DNA of 64,000 nucleotides. Source: Plazaster borealis. Lineage: Eukaryota; Echinodermata; Asteroidea; Forcipulatida; Labidiasteridae. The position numbers and the translations under genes were made by a program. Of the stretch, positions 45,214-57,300 are shown one piece after another. The stretch spans positions 6,699,501-6,763,500 of the forward strand of contig CM037473.1 of assembly GCA_021014325.1 (NCBI GenBank), given 5' to 3'. The notes under the pieces are model-generated. The model ran no database searches and was not told the DNA's origin. It worked only from the letters and a program-made list of their open reading frames with translations. Each line of letters starts with the position of its first letter. The stretch's first letter is position 1.

Positions 45214-45593
45214 TTAAAGGTATCGTACACGTTTGGTAATGACTCAAAACAAATATTAGCATAACAACTTACTTGGTAACAAGCAACGGAGAGCTGTTGA
45301 TAGTATAAAACATTGTAGGAAACGACTCCCTCTGAAGTACATGTAAGGCAGTTTTTGAGAAAGAGGTAATTTCTCACTAAAACAATAAAAACTTCTTGCA
45401 AGAAGTTTTTATTCCTTTCTGAAAGCACACAAATTTGTACAACAAGGGTGTTTTTTCTTTCATCATTTTCTTGCAACTTCGATGACCAATTGAGCCCAAA
45501 TTTTCACAGGCTTGTTCTTTTATGCATATGTTGGGATACACCAAGTGAGAACACTGGTCTTTGACAATTACCAAACGTGTTCAGTGCCTTTAA
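45214..45593 (-). mobile_element. TTAA-type element, subfamily I
   Basis: TTAAAGGTATCGTACACGTT left, AACGTGTTCAGTGCCTTTAA right; hairpin ACTTCTTGCAAGAAGT at about 45391-45406. Confidence 0.9.
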
Positions 45594-45599
45594 GTCACA

Positions 45600-46326
45600 G
45601 TTACTTCAATCCAACACAGTAATAACAATGTGTGTACACTTTTGGTTTTCTCTCTTTCCCAGCAAACACACGTTAGTGACATTTTTCCGAAGGGAATTTT
45701 CAGCTGGGAATTTACAAAATTTGACTTCCATGTGGTAATTCATGGCGATATCATTTTTATACATCCGTCAAGTTTCTGAATTAAATTTCTCAAGGGGAAT
45801 CGTTCGAGATTGTACTCTGGTAAAAAAAAAACCGCCGGCAGACAGTCCCACACAAAGCAGTTAGAACGGGATTTATCGTCTCGCGAGTATACTTTCCCGC
45901 CCTTGACCCTACGGGCCTGCCGTTCACCAGCGACATTTTAACGGCAACAGGTGTCGGCGTTACGCGCTAAACGTTACCCTCAGGACTGCGGGTAAACTAA
46001 GGACAAAGTGGTGATAAATCATACATCGTTTAAAACTCACAAGGTGGCTCAGCACGTGACTATCTGGACACTTAACTATGAAAAGGCACACTCGATAGTT
46101 ATGTATGTAGGCTGATTGAGGTGTGGGTGGTGGTAGTGGAAGGAGGGGGGGGGGGTGCAAACAAGAGTTCACCCAGCCTTCCGTAGATGGAAGGGCACAT
46201 CTTCTTTGATGACAGTTTTTTTACTTTTGCCTTTCCCTAGACGGCCTCTGCTTGTATATTGTACTGTGTAAAGAATTAAAATAAATAAATAAAAATAAAA
46301 ATGATAACAGCATGCATTTCATGCCT
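45600..46326. other. Intergenic stretch
   Basis: Holds a G-run near 46146 and AT-rich sequence; no gene seen. Confidence 0.5.
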
Positions 46327-46334
46327 ATATTTCT

Positions 46335-46785
46335 ACGGAGCTCTGGAGGTACCATCCGACATGTTGAGATCCTGAGATAATTTACTTCAGGATGGTGACA
46401 TCATAAACGTGAGACGACGACACCTTGAGATGATTTATCTCGGGAGGACGACATCCTGAAGTAAGATGCCGTCTTCGCGATATATATTTAATCTTAGAAG
46501 GTAGACATCATGCAGGTATAAAATATGTCGACATCCCGAGATAACAATTATCTCGGGTTGTCGACATCCTGAAAATATAGAATATCAACTTCCCAAGATA
46601 ATAACATCCTGAAAATGTCGAGAACCCAAGATAAAGTATCTTGAGAAGACACATCCTTCATTCAAGATGTCGTCATCCCAAAATAAATCATCTCAGGATG
46701 TCGTCACCTTGCGTTTATGATGTCATCATCTTCTGTGAATTATTTAAGGATCTCAACATGTTGGATGGCACTTCCAGAGCTCCGT
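46335..46785. mobile_element. 451-bp foldback element with 8-bp target duplication
   Basis: Terminal inverted repeats of about 48 bp starting ACGGAGCTCTGGA; flanked by direct ATATTTCT (46327-46334 and 46786-46793). Repeated ACATCC motifs and a central CCCGAGATAACAATTATCTC palindrome. An 8-bp duplication is typical of hAT-like transposition. Confidence 0.88.
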
Positions 46786-46793
46786 ATATTTCT

Positions 46794-47522
46794 CATTATA
46801 ACAAAAACAAAAACCTTTGCGGCATCTGCGGTAACTGAGAAAAGTTGACGTATGCACACTTTTTGCCGAAATAATACACGCTCAATCATTTTTATCGTGA
46901 TGCTTCTGTAGTTTTTACACAGTGTTCTGAGGACACCTTCGGTTTGAATTCGGGTTTATAAGATACTTTTTCATGTTATCATTATTATTAAACACTTTAA
47001 TTGATTTTATGCACAAAGGAAAAAATGAAATATTTAATCACTTTCTGCTCCCTATATACGTGTTTTCAACAGATATTGAATACGTGATGTTTTGTGATTC
47101 AAATACATTATCACAGACTATAATAATACAATTAAGACATAGCTTTTTGGCCCAAGTTGAAGGTCCCGGGGAAAACAAACTTTCCTGAGCACAATTAGCA
47201 CCAGGCGGCACGGTCAAGGTACAACTGGATGGTGGGGCCTCACGATCTAGAATGCCCGGGGGCCACATCGTCTGCAGTCTCGCAAGAAGGCATCGATGGC
47301 TCTCCCGTTGTTGCATCCCATGTCTTGGAATCACCGCGGGTTACCACGGATGTCTGGGGGCTAGAAAGTGTTATTGGAAACTCACTTGTAATTCCTAAAA
47401 AATGACTATACACGTTGCTGGAAAGTACAGTCGGTGTAAAAGGCCGCGTAATTAGGTCCTGCTGATGACCCGATTGGGGTTGAGCTGGATCGGGGCTATA
47501 CAGATTTTGTAAAGAAGGTCTC
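46794..47522. other. Intergenic stretch
   Basis: No recognised element; minus-strand open frames of about 99 codons at 47038-47539 match no family that I know. Confidence 0.5.
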
Positions 47523-47901
47523 TTAAAGGCACTGGACACGTTTGGTAATTGTCAAAGACCAGTATTCTCACTTGGTGTATCCCAACATATGCATAAAATG
47601 ACAAACCTGTGAAAATTTGGGCTCAATTTTGGTCATCGAAGTTGCAAGAAAATATTGAAAGAAAAAAAACACCCTTGTTGCACAAATTTGATGCCTGAAA
47701 AAGACTTTTGGCCAGAAGTCTTTTTCAGATTCAAATATTTCAGTGAGAAATAACCTTTTTTTCTCAAAAACTACGTAACTTCAGAAGGAGTCGTTTCTCA
47801 CAATGTTTAATATTATCAACAGCTCTCCGTTGCTCGTTACCAAGTAAGTTTTTATGCTATTTTTTTTGGGAGTAATTACCAAACGTGTACAGTGCCTTTA
47901 A
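47523..47901 (+). mobile_element. TTAA-type element, subfamily I
   Basis: TTAAAGGCACTGGACACGTT left, AACGTGTACAGTGCCTTTAA right; hairpin AAAGACTTTTGGCCAGAAGT, then CTTT (47698-47721), with a different stem sequence. Confidence 0.9.
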
Positions 47902-49724
47902 ACAAAGTTGAGGTGCAACTCCTTGGTTATTGTTGTTGTTGTTTTTTTGTTTTATATTGGCACGTCGCTGTAACCATGATTCGACACGATCGTGACGAAG
48001 GCCCAATTTCACCAAGGAAGATTTCATAAAGGTCTGTTTGTTTGTTTCTTTTTATTTGACAATCTCCATGAAATCTTACAAGAAAAATAAATAAAATACA
48101 TACAAGAATCATAAAAAGATAATAAATCAATCTGAGGCATTATCGAGGATAACACAATAAAGCTAAAACAGCTTATTTCCATCGTGGTCCTCTAAGTTAA
48201 AAACACATTCAGAACACACTCAAGAATACCAAACATTAAATTAAAGAGAGAGAGAGAAAAAAGACGGGGTTAAAAACACGGACGTAAAACATATCACGTG
48301 GGGAAATGCTTAGCAAATTTAGTAAAGAGCAGGGCACAGTCACAACAATGTGTAGTAATATACGGCATTTTGGCTGGTAACCTGTTTCGTTTCTGCTTAG
48401 CACGATTTTCCTGTTATTAGGCACGGTTTGCCAGCTTCATGAAATTGTGCCAAGATTGTACCCTTGTTTCTGCAAGGTGCCAATTTGTGCATTTCCAGTT
48501 TCTTCATTTCGCAAACATAAATTTATGACGATACAATAGATGATACATTTTCTTAGGATTTGATTGGACTAAAACAATTTAATTCCTCTATCTCAGTGAG
48601 TTTAAAAGTAAATTTTCTGTGTATTTATTTATTAATCATACACAATCAACCAAAGAATGTAACTGACTTGGTTCAACGTCTTTACGAAATCACCAAAGAA
48701 TTGGTAAATACTTACATTGATAACAGTAAATACTTCTCTCCAACAAATATATGAAATCTAAGAATATCATACAAGTCTAAATTCTACGACCATCGGTTCT
48801 GATGAGAATCGTGAACAATAATAATGACATAACAAGTTTAAAATGGTTAAATAACAGCTTCTTAACAACAACATTGTATCAGTAAAGCAAAATAATAATA
48901 TAAAAATAATAATAACAATAATACATAAATAAAATAAATACATAAATAAATAAATCATTAATAAAAAACAGCACAAAATATTACCAATTAAAAGGGAAAC
49001 CGTGATAAATACTCTTAAATTTCCAATAAAAATTGAACAGATAGATAGATAGATATAGATATATAAAATGGTTTATTACAAAAACTGTCATCGCAGCACA
49101 AGGGCTGAATTACAACACTTTTACATTCAAAAATATTAAACATTTACATTAAATAAGGGAAGAAAAAAAGACGCCAATCATTTAACAATTTATTTTATAT
49201 TAAAATCAAGAAAAACTAACGAAAGGATTGTGATCAATTTATAAAATAAATTACCATAACAAGGCATCATTGCAATGGCAGATAAACCACAAACACACCA
49301 GATATACTTAAACATTATAATTAATCCATGCCGACAGTTATAACAGACATTTTAAAATATTTTTTTCATCTTTTTTTAGAAGAAATAACACTAAACAACT
49401 TTTAACAATTATGATGAAAAAAACATAATGGATAATCATCATTACGACGCCAAGGGCCGTTGTCTGGCCCGTAGGCGCCCACTGCTGCGAATTGGCTGTG
49501 TTAAGGTTTTTGAGTTTCAATTCTGCGCAGCCAAGAGTCCATTAAATCGGAAACTGAACTGAAAGACCACTCCACTGTGTGTCAAGTTGTTCAGGAACTT
49601 CACAGGTCACAAAGAGGGCGCTATACTGTATTGGCTATGACTGGGGAACAGGTTAAAAGTTGCATGGCCCCGATTTTCGCCAAAAGATTTTGTATTTATG
49701 AATTTTGTTTAGATTTGTGTTCTC
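47902..49724. other. Intergenic AT-rich stretch
   Basis: Foldback-like fragment at 48001-48450 (GGCCCAATTTCACCA and CATGAAATTGTGCC) and simple AT-rich repeats. No gene seen. Confidence 0.5.
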
Positions 49725-50020
49725 TTAAAGGTAACGTACACGTTTGGTAATGAGTCTGGAAATTAACGGCAATAAAAACTTACTTGTTAGGAGTACATCA
49801 GCTTTGGATAGTATAATGAATTTTGTGAAACTTTTACTGCGGAGTGTGTTTTCCAATGCAGATTATTTTTCCTGCGTGGGCATCCAGATTTTCGGCAATA
49901 TCTCAAAAACGCTACCTCACCTTTTGAATTAAATTTTTACAGATTAGTTTTATGGTATATCTACAACTATATAGGATTGAAACAAACAGTGGGTTCCAAT
50001 TACCAAACTTATAATTACAG
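49725..50020 (+). mobile_element. TTAA-type element, subfamily II, internally deleted
   Basis: TTAAAGGTAACGTACACGTT, AGCTTTGGATAGTATAATG; the central hairpin is missing. Confidence 0.7.
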
Positions 50021-50788
50021 CTTAACGAATTTTGACTATGATGCCGTTTCAAAACGAAAAACATACACTAACTTTCGCAACTTTCGCCACGGACAATGTA
50101 CGAAATACATACATGCAAAATTGTTGGCATATGGCGGATGGACTCGAGAGATAATTGTCAGCATCCCGACCATGATTCATTATTCGTTACTTTAAGTTTA
50201 TCTTTTTGTTTGTCTTGAATTTCATTTTAACATATTTTATTTGATTTTATTACCTTTAAATTATCGGGAGCTAAATGCCCGAGGGCAACAGTGATTTAAT
50301 TCACTTTTTTAAAAGTTCCTGTCATCAGTTAGTGTCTCTTGTATTAGTAGGTTTTCTTGGTTCTTGTTTTGTTTGAATGATGACAAATATATAATAATAA
50401 AATCAATAATATTAGTTTTTAAATAACTACCAGTTATCATTGGCTGTTTTTTGTGCAATATATTAAATGAGAGCTTATAACCTTCTCGTATCTGGAAGAA
50501 TAGCTATTGAAAACGTATTGATAAAAAGTTTTGAATCCAGATCGTACTATCTCTGGCCGCAGCATTCATAAAGGCAAACCACAGAAATTTAATCTCTAAA
50601 AGCTTGCCTAAGGCGACCCTTATAGAGTCAAATTTTGCGGCTTACTTTTATTGATTTCTAAGCAACTGGGGCAATTCAGATGAAACAATTGTGCAGGATG
50701 CATACCATTATCATCTTTATAACAAGTAGGCATTTGGATATAGTACACAACTTTGTTTCGGGGTCACTACCAAAGTATGACACTGACT
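50021..50788. other. Intergenic stretch below the LGR gene
   Basis: No recognised element; may include part of the LGR 3' UTR. Confidence 0.4.
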
Positions 50789-51174
50789 TTAAAGGTATCG
50801 TACACGTTTGGTAATGACTCAAAACAAATATTTGCATAAAAACTGAATTGGTAACAACAAGCAACAACGGAGAGCTCTTGATAGTAGGCCTATAAAACAT
50901 TGTAGGAAACGACTCCCTCTGAAGTAACGTAGTTTTTGAGAAAGAGGTAATTTCTCACTAAAATAATAAAACATTCTTGCAAGAAGTTTTTATTTCTATC
51001 TGAAAGCACACAAATTTGTACAACAAGGGTGTTTTTTCTTTCATCATTTTCTTGCAACTTCGATGACCAATTGAGCCCAAATTTTCTCAGGCTTGTTATT
51101 TTATGCATATGTTGGGATACACCAAGTGAGAACACTGGTCTTTGACAATTACCAAACGTGTTCAGTGCCTTTAA
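50789..51174 (-). mobile_element. TTAA-type element, subfamily I, in the presumed LGR 3' UTR
   Basis: TTAAAGGTATCGTACACGTT left, CGTGTTCAGTGCCTTTAA right; hairpin slightly damaged (ACATTCTTGCAAGAAGT). It begins 30 bp downstream of the LGR stop codon. Confidence 0.9.
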
Positions 51175-51204
51175 AACACACCCTTGGTATACGGCACGGT
51201 TTTC

Positions 51205-51372
51205 CTACTTCCTTGTCAAATCAGACGACAAAGTTTGAGTGGAGTCCCTTCTTCTAATCCTTGTACATAGCTTTCGCCAAGTGGATGGGCTGGTATATGA
51301 CAAGGTATACAGCCAAGGGTTGATAGCAGAGTTTATGGGTAGAATGAGAATCACTGCCCACGCATACATCGT
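51205..51372 (-). CDS. LGR exon: TM7 and short cytoplasmic tail
   Basis: 168 nt including TAG. TM7 reads AWAVILILPINSAINPWLY (NPxxY), then a 32-residue basic/Ser-Thr tail ending SSDLTRK. The tail is short compared with vertebrate relaxin receptors. A TTAA-flanked transposon copy begins 30 bp beyond the stop. Confidence 0.93.
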   Translation of the reverse strand, partial: TMYAWAVILILPINSAINPWLYTLSYTSPSTWRKLCTRIRRRDSTQTLSSDLTRK

Positions 51373-54300
51373 CTGAAGCAAGAAAAACAGAAAAGAAATT
51401 TAAAAACCAAAGTAAGTAGACACTTTAGAAGACTTTGTTTGGGTTTTTATTGTTTGATTACAAGATATACACTGTATTTCATAGATGGCATAAAACACTC
51501 CCTTTTTTCTTAACTTATTCATTACATTTTATAACAAACTTTCACTTATATATTTCGTTTCATACTTCTTGTTTTTATTGTTGTTTCGATAAAATACTGT
51601 TTGAGAATGAGAGAAAAAAAATACAAACAGGAAAATGAAAACGCTTTGTTGTTTATTATTTGTTACTTATTAAAACCAAACTAATGAAAAACTAATTGAT
51701 TAAACAACATAAAGTAAGGTTCAAATAATCACAGAAAACAGCTGGGCATGTGAACAAGTCACTTAGATGTAAAAATCATTGGGAAATGCAAATATCTAGG
51801 TATACCATGCTAGATATGTGACAGAGGGTGTCCCCCAAAATATGTTCCCATACTTTATCAACCTCATTTCCTCTTGTACAAAAGTATCCCCCTAATCCTC
51901 TAATGAATTCCTGAGATTCCCAGAACACAACAGGAGGGCTAGAAAGTGGTGCCTGGCAGCATCAGGTGGCTCAGATGTAAAAATCATTGGGAAATGCAAA
52001 CATAACAATGTTATATATCTACATATACCATACGCCTGATATGTGGCAAAGGATGTCCTCCCAACCCCAAATGTTCCCATATTTTAACACGCTCATTTCC
52101 TCTTGTACAAAAGTAACCCCTTAAAGGCACTGAACACATCTGGTAATTGTCAAAGACCAGTGTTCTCACTTGGTGTATCCCAACATATGCATAAAATAAC
52201 AAGCCTGTGAAAATTTGGGTTCAATTGGTCATCGAAGTTGCAAAAAAAATTTTGAAAGAAAAAACGCCCTTGTTGTACAAATTTGTGTGCTTTCAGATAG
52301 GAATAAAAGGCTTCTTGGAATAAGTTGTTTATTATTTTAGTGAGAAATTACCTCTTTCTCAAAAACTACCCGTTACTTCAGAGGGAGTCGTTTCTCACAA
52401 TGTTTTATACTATCAACAGCTCTCCGTTGCTCGTTGCCAAGTTAGCTTTTATGTTAATATATTTTTTGAGTAATTACCAAACGTGTACAGTGCCTTTAAA
52501 ATCCCCCAAAGAGTTGCTGAGATTGCTAGAACACAATGAAGACACAATAGGAGGGCTAGGAGGTGGCCGGATGGCAGGCTTTAGTGCTTTCATTTTTGGG
52601 GGTACTCTCTTTTTCCATGCATAAAGAAATAACTGTTTAGTTTATTTGTATCTTAAATGCAGTCTTCCATTTAAAGTATTTATCAATTTAAAAAGAAGAA
52701 CAAATATACATAAAAGAATCACTTACCTGATGAATTTCTACGAGTCCTGATTGAGTTAGGATCCCCATAATTATCACTGGTACCCAACAAGCAAAGTCGG
52801 TGCCCACAATAAACAACATCTTACAGGCCAATTTCAACTCTTTCTCCTTATCCTCGGGTCGCTGTGACTTCTTGGCCGATGTCCTGGAATAGACGAAGAT
52901 GAAGATATAGAAGATGAAGATGAGGATGAAGCTCACCAGATTGACGCCGAGGAAGACCACAATAGGGAAGATCCAAGCCGGCTTGTTGCCGGAAGTATCT
53001 ACCTTAGTGACCAGCACACCCCCTTCAGCGGACTCCTCGTTTGTGACGGTAATCGAATAGTTTGCCGGTTTCGTGGACAGAGGTAGCCCTAGGCATACGT
53101 TGGACAACTCGTAGAAGTTGCCTTTGGTAGCAGACAGAGCGCTCGCCGTGGCGCCGACACCGACAGCCACAAGCCACAACGCGGCCAAGACTTTCATGGT
53201 CACCCTGGTGGTCAGACGAAAACGACTCATGAAAAATACCACACCCATGAAGCGATCGAAACTTATGAGAGTGACCAGGAACACGGAGGCTTCGCTGGAG
53301 ACCAAACCGATCACCCCAGCAATTCTGCACATGATGCTAGAGCGCCAGGATGCAGTCTGCAGCAGAAAGTTGTTCCCGTAGTGAAGATCCGCCACGGCAA
53401 TTATCAGAAGGTAGAGGCCCATCAGGAGGTCCGAGGCAGCCAGGTTTAATATCAGAAGCATTTGAGGTTTATTCTTAGAACCTTTTAATTTACTACCTCT
53501 CCATACCAACACTAGGAAGTTTCCAGTGATTGCCAAGATCACCTAAAGACAAAAAAATAAAAATATCTTTAAATTTGACGACAGAGTACAAACAGATTAG
53601 TAATTACAAATAGTTTCAATAAAGACTCACTATGAAAAGTTCATACGGTTCCAATCTTTCCGAATATATCTAGCAGAGATACTGTCAAAGTTGAGAAAAT
53701 AGCATTTCTAGACCCTCAAAATAACCAATAACAATGGCAGATCAGAATAACATTCACAAAATCCTTGACAAAAGATTTAAATAGTTTTCACTAAAACTTA
53801 TCTGATTTGATGACATTTTCACAGGTTGGATGGTATGCAGGCGCGGATCCAGGGGGGGGGGGGCGTGGGGGCGCACGCCCCCCCTTTTTCATATAAAAAA
53901 AAAAAAAAAATGAGGGAGAAAAGAAAAAAGGAGGGAGAGAGAGAGAAGGGGGGGGGGAGAAATGGGGAAGGGAAGATTTTGCTGCTTGGTATATTTTCAC
54001 GCCCCCCCGTTTGGAAAATCCTGGATCCGCCCCTGGTATGGTGTGTTTCTCAAAAGCCACAGCTTTTCCAAACCTCAGATTGGGCATGGACTCTTGCTTG
54101 ATCCGTTATCAATTTTGGAGCAGCGTGCATTTTGCACGACGGTTTGAACATCAAACAGTGCTTGGAGCCAGAGCCTGAACCCAAGCCGAGGTTTGGATAA
54201 AGTCCCCGGATAATTCTGCCATACATGCACCTCATAATAATTAACTCTCAAAGTTAATAGCTGACATAGAGGGCGTGCACAGCATGGCCTGGATGACAAT

Positions 54301-57300
54301 TGAGCTCAGCTTTCTCCGTGTTCTATTTCTATGGTTTTCTTTAGACACACTGTTCATCTAAAGTTACCTGCAGCCAAATGAAGGCTTTCATGACGTCCTG
54401 GGACAGTAAGCGATGGTCATCACATGTCAGATACGGTGGACGGAGTTCCTCCGAGGTTACATCACATACGGTCTTAGACGAATCAACGAAGCAGCACACT
54501 GCATGATCATCCGTTTTACTAAATAGTACGAAACATAATAATTACCAAGAATGAATTAACAGCATCAGGGCTCGAAATTTACCTTGGATCATAGGCCCAG
54601 AGACTCGTGATTTTAGCGTCGGGCCAGTAAACTCATGACCGGACAAGTCCCGAGTCCTTGTGTTTTTCAATTGAATAAGATTACCGTTATACTATAACAA
54701 ATAAATTGAAAAATCCCTGAGTGATGTTTAAGTTTTGAATTTAGACTGATAAATATGTTTCAATCCTGTTGAACATCGAAGTAAACAAGTATACTCACAA
54801 AACAACTGAAATTAAAGGGGTTTTTTGTTCAAATAAAATTTACAAAAACAGTTTATTGTTATATTATTTGTTAATTTAAACTGTGTGTAGGCTGTAGTTT
54901 CTTTTAAGTTTGATTCTGGTCAGTCTTCTGAATTTTTCCAAACACTCGAGCCCTGAGCACGCTTCATCAATCTACCTCGAAAGCCTAAGCAGTGCTGAAA
55001 CTTTTTTCTTGGGGGGAACTTCAGCCCAATTAAAACTGTAGTTTCCACTTGCTTTTTTCCTTAAACAAGCCCCAAATTTTCAGTGCTCTTGTTATGCTAT
55101 TTACTATTTGTATAAGATAATCAGCCGTAAACAATTACATTGTCTGCGTGTAAACAGACAAATAATTTTAAAAATACTTAAATTACTACATAAAAGGTCA
55201 TACACTTGAACTTTCTATTTGGGTAATTTTGTATCTAAAAAGTCAAGATTTCAAATGGGGGGGGCACCCATGGGGTCACATACATCAATTTTTTTTTTTG
55301 GGGGGGGGTCGGGGGGACAGTGCCACTCCCGCCCTTAGTTACACCACTGAGCTTAAGAAAACCTTGGCCCATTTACCAAACCTTTAAGCAGATTTTTTCT
55401 GCTGACAGAGCAGCCCTGAGTACTGTTTCTGTTCCTTATCCACTGCTTACTGTAAGCAAAGCAAAATGCACCCTAACTCGCCGGTCATTCCAACAAAGAA
55501 CATTATTTTTCCAACAATATTCCCCCTTTGGTCCCCCTCAAACAAACAAAATGAGAAAAGTGATAAAACTTACAGCACTTTAAGATGCTTGAAGATGTCA
55601 AATACGGAAGGATGGATCTCCTTAAGGGGATTCCCCGATAAATACCTGTAACAAGACAAATACCCATTTATTACAAATACGCCTAACTGGTTCGTATGCG
55701 CAACCCAACCCAGCCCACCTTCCTATTTGTTTTTTACTGTAGGAGGTGCAGCGCCCTCTTGTGGTTAAAGGGTGTGTACAACATTGGTAAGAATGAAAAT
55801 ATAAATGCTCACAGATTTGGACATAACTTTCATGGTATAAAGATGGTCATGGTAGAAAACTCCCCTTGAAATAGTTTTGCTTGAAATGCCATAGTTTTTA
55901 CGAAATGAGTAAAATAATAGTATTTATAGCAGGATAAATTCCGATGTTTGAAAAAAAGTTAAAACACATAAGGGTTTTTTCACTGTTTTCTCATGACTCC
56001 GAAGACCGATTTAGCTTAAACTTTCACAGGTTTGTTATTTCATGTATATGTTGGGTCACATCAAGTTTGGATACAGGTCTTTGGCATGTTGTACACACCC
56101 TTTAAAGAGCAATTATGTGAGTGTACCTCGATAAAATCATGAAATATTTCTTAAGTTCAATTAATAAGAAAACCCAATTTAACACTTGCAATAAAATTGG
56201 ACCCTGATAAGCAAAAATAATATTACATCTCAGTTCAGCAATCGCAAAATAATATTTAATATTATTATTTAATAATAATGAACTGCGCCTAGAATTTTCT
56301 GTGTAAATTATACACAATGTTGAAAAATATTCCACCCCAAATTACTTTGGGGTTGTGTCAAATTACTGGCCACTTATTTATTTGTTAATTTTTTTTATTT
56401 TCTGAATGTCACTATTACATAATGTTTGGAATCTGATAACACATTTATCCGTCTTAACTTCACTGAAATAATTAATGGACTGAAAATGTGCTCAACAGAC
56501 TCGATCAAACCGTCTAACAAGGCTTGGTCAGACCATATCACCTGGGCCCGATTTCATAGAGCTGTTTAAAAACAGAAGGCTGCTCAGCACAAACAAATAA
56601 TGCTTACCAGAATAGGGTAACCAGCCAAAATACAAAAAATTAAGTAACATTATGTGACTGGTATCCTGCTTATTTTTGTTCAGCAAAGTTTTTTTTAATT
56701 AAGCACTACTGTCTGAAGTTGGGACCTAGTGTTTTCCAGTGCTATCCTGTCCGATCAGATGGAAATCAACCCGGCCGGATCCCCTGTCACACCAAAACTA
56801 ATTTTGTAAATCGTACTAATTGGGAAAGTAATAAACCAATGGAGCTATGTAGTTGTTTTGTTTGCAAGCTCCCTATTTTAGTAGAGTCTCTGGTGTTATA
56901 GAGGAGTTTTACGTTTTAAGTATGATACCTTTCTCCTTTACATAGAACCATGCAATGGTTTTACAAGGTACTGTGGCAAAATATGCAGCCAATCAAACCA
57001 GGAACACCAGGGCGAACCTGGGTTCTTTTACGCGCATTACGCAACACACGGGACCAATGGCTTTACGTCCCATCCGAATGACGCAGCAATAATGGTTTAG
57101 TGCCTTGCGTGAGGACAAAAATGTCACGACCGGGACTCAAACCCACACTCCTGCTGATCAGAAACACCAGAGCTTCAATCCGGTGCTCTTATCCGCTCAA
57201 CCCCCACATTTAATTTAGAAAGAAGACCCCAAATCAAGTTTTACTCACAGATAGTGCAAACTGGAAAGTCCTTGAAAAGCGCCCTCCTCAAGTACAGTGA

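Noticed and set aside
52688..53542. Start of the GPCR at 53542
   Set aside because: The first codon is GTG directly after a splice acceptor, and the hinge and LRR exons lie upstream in phase; it is an internal exon.
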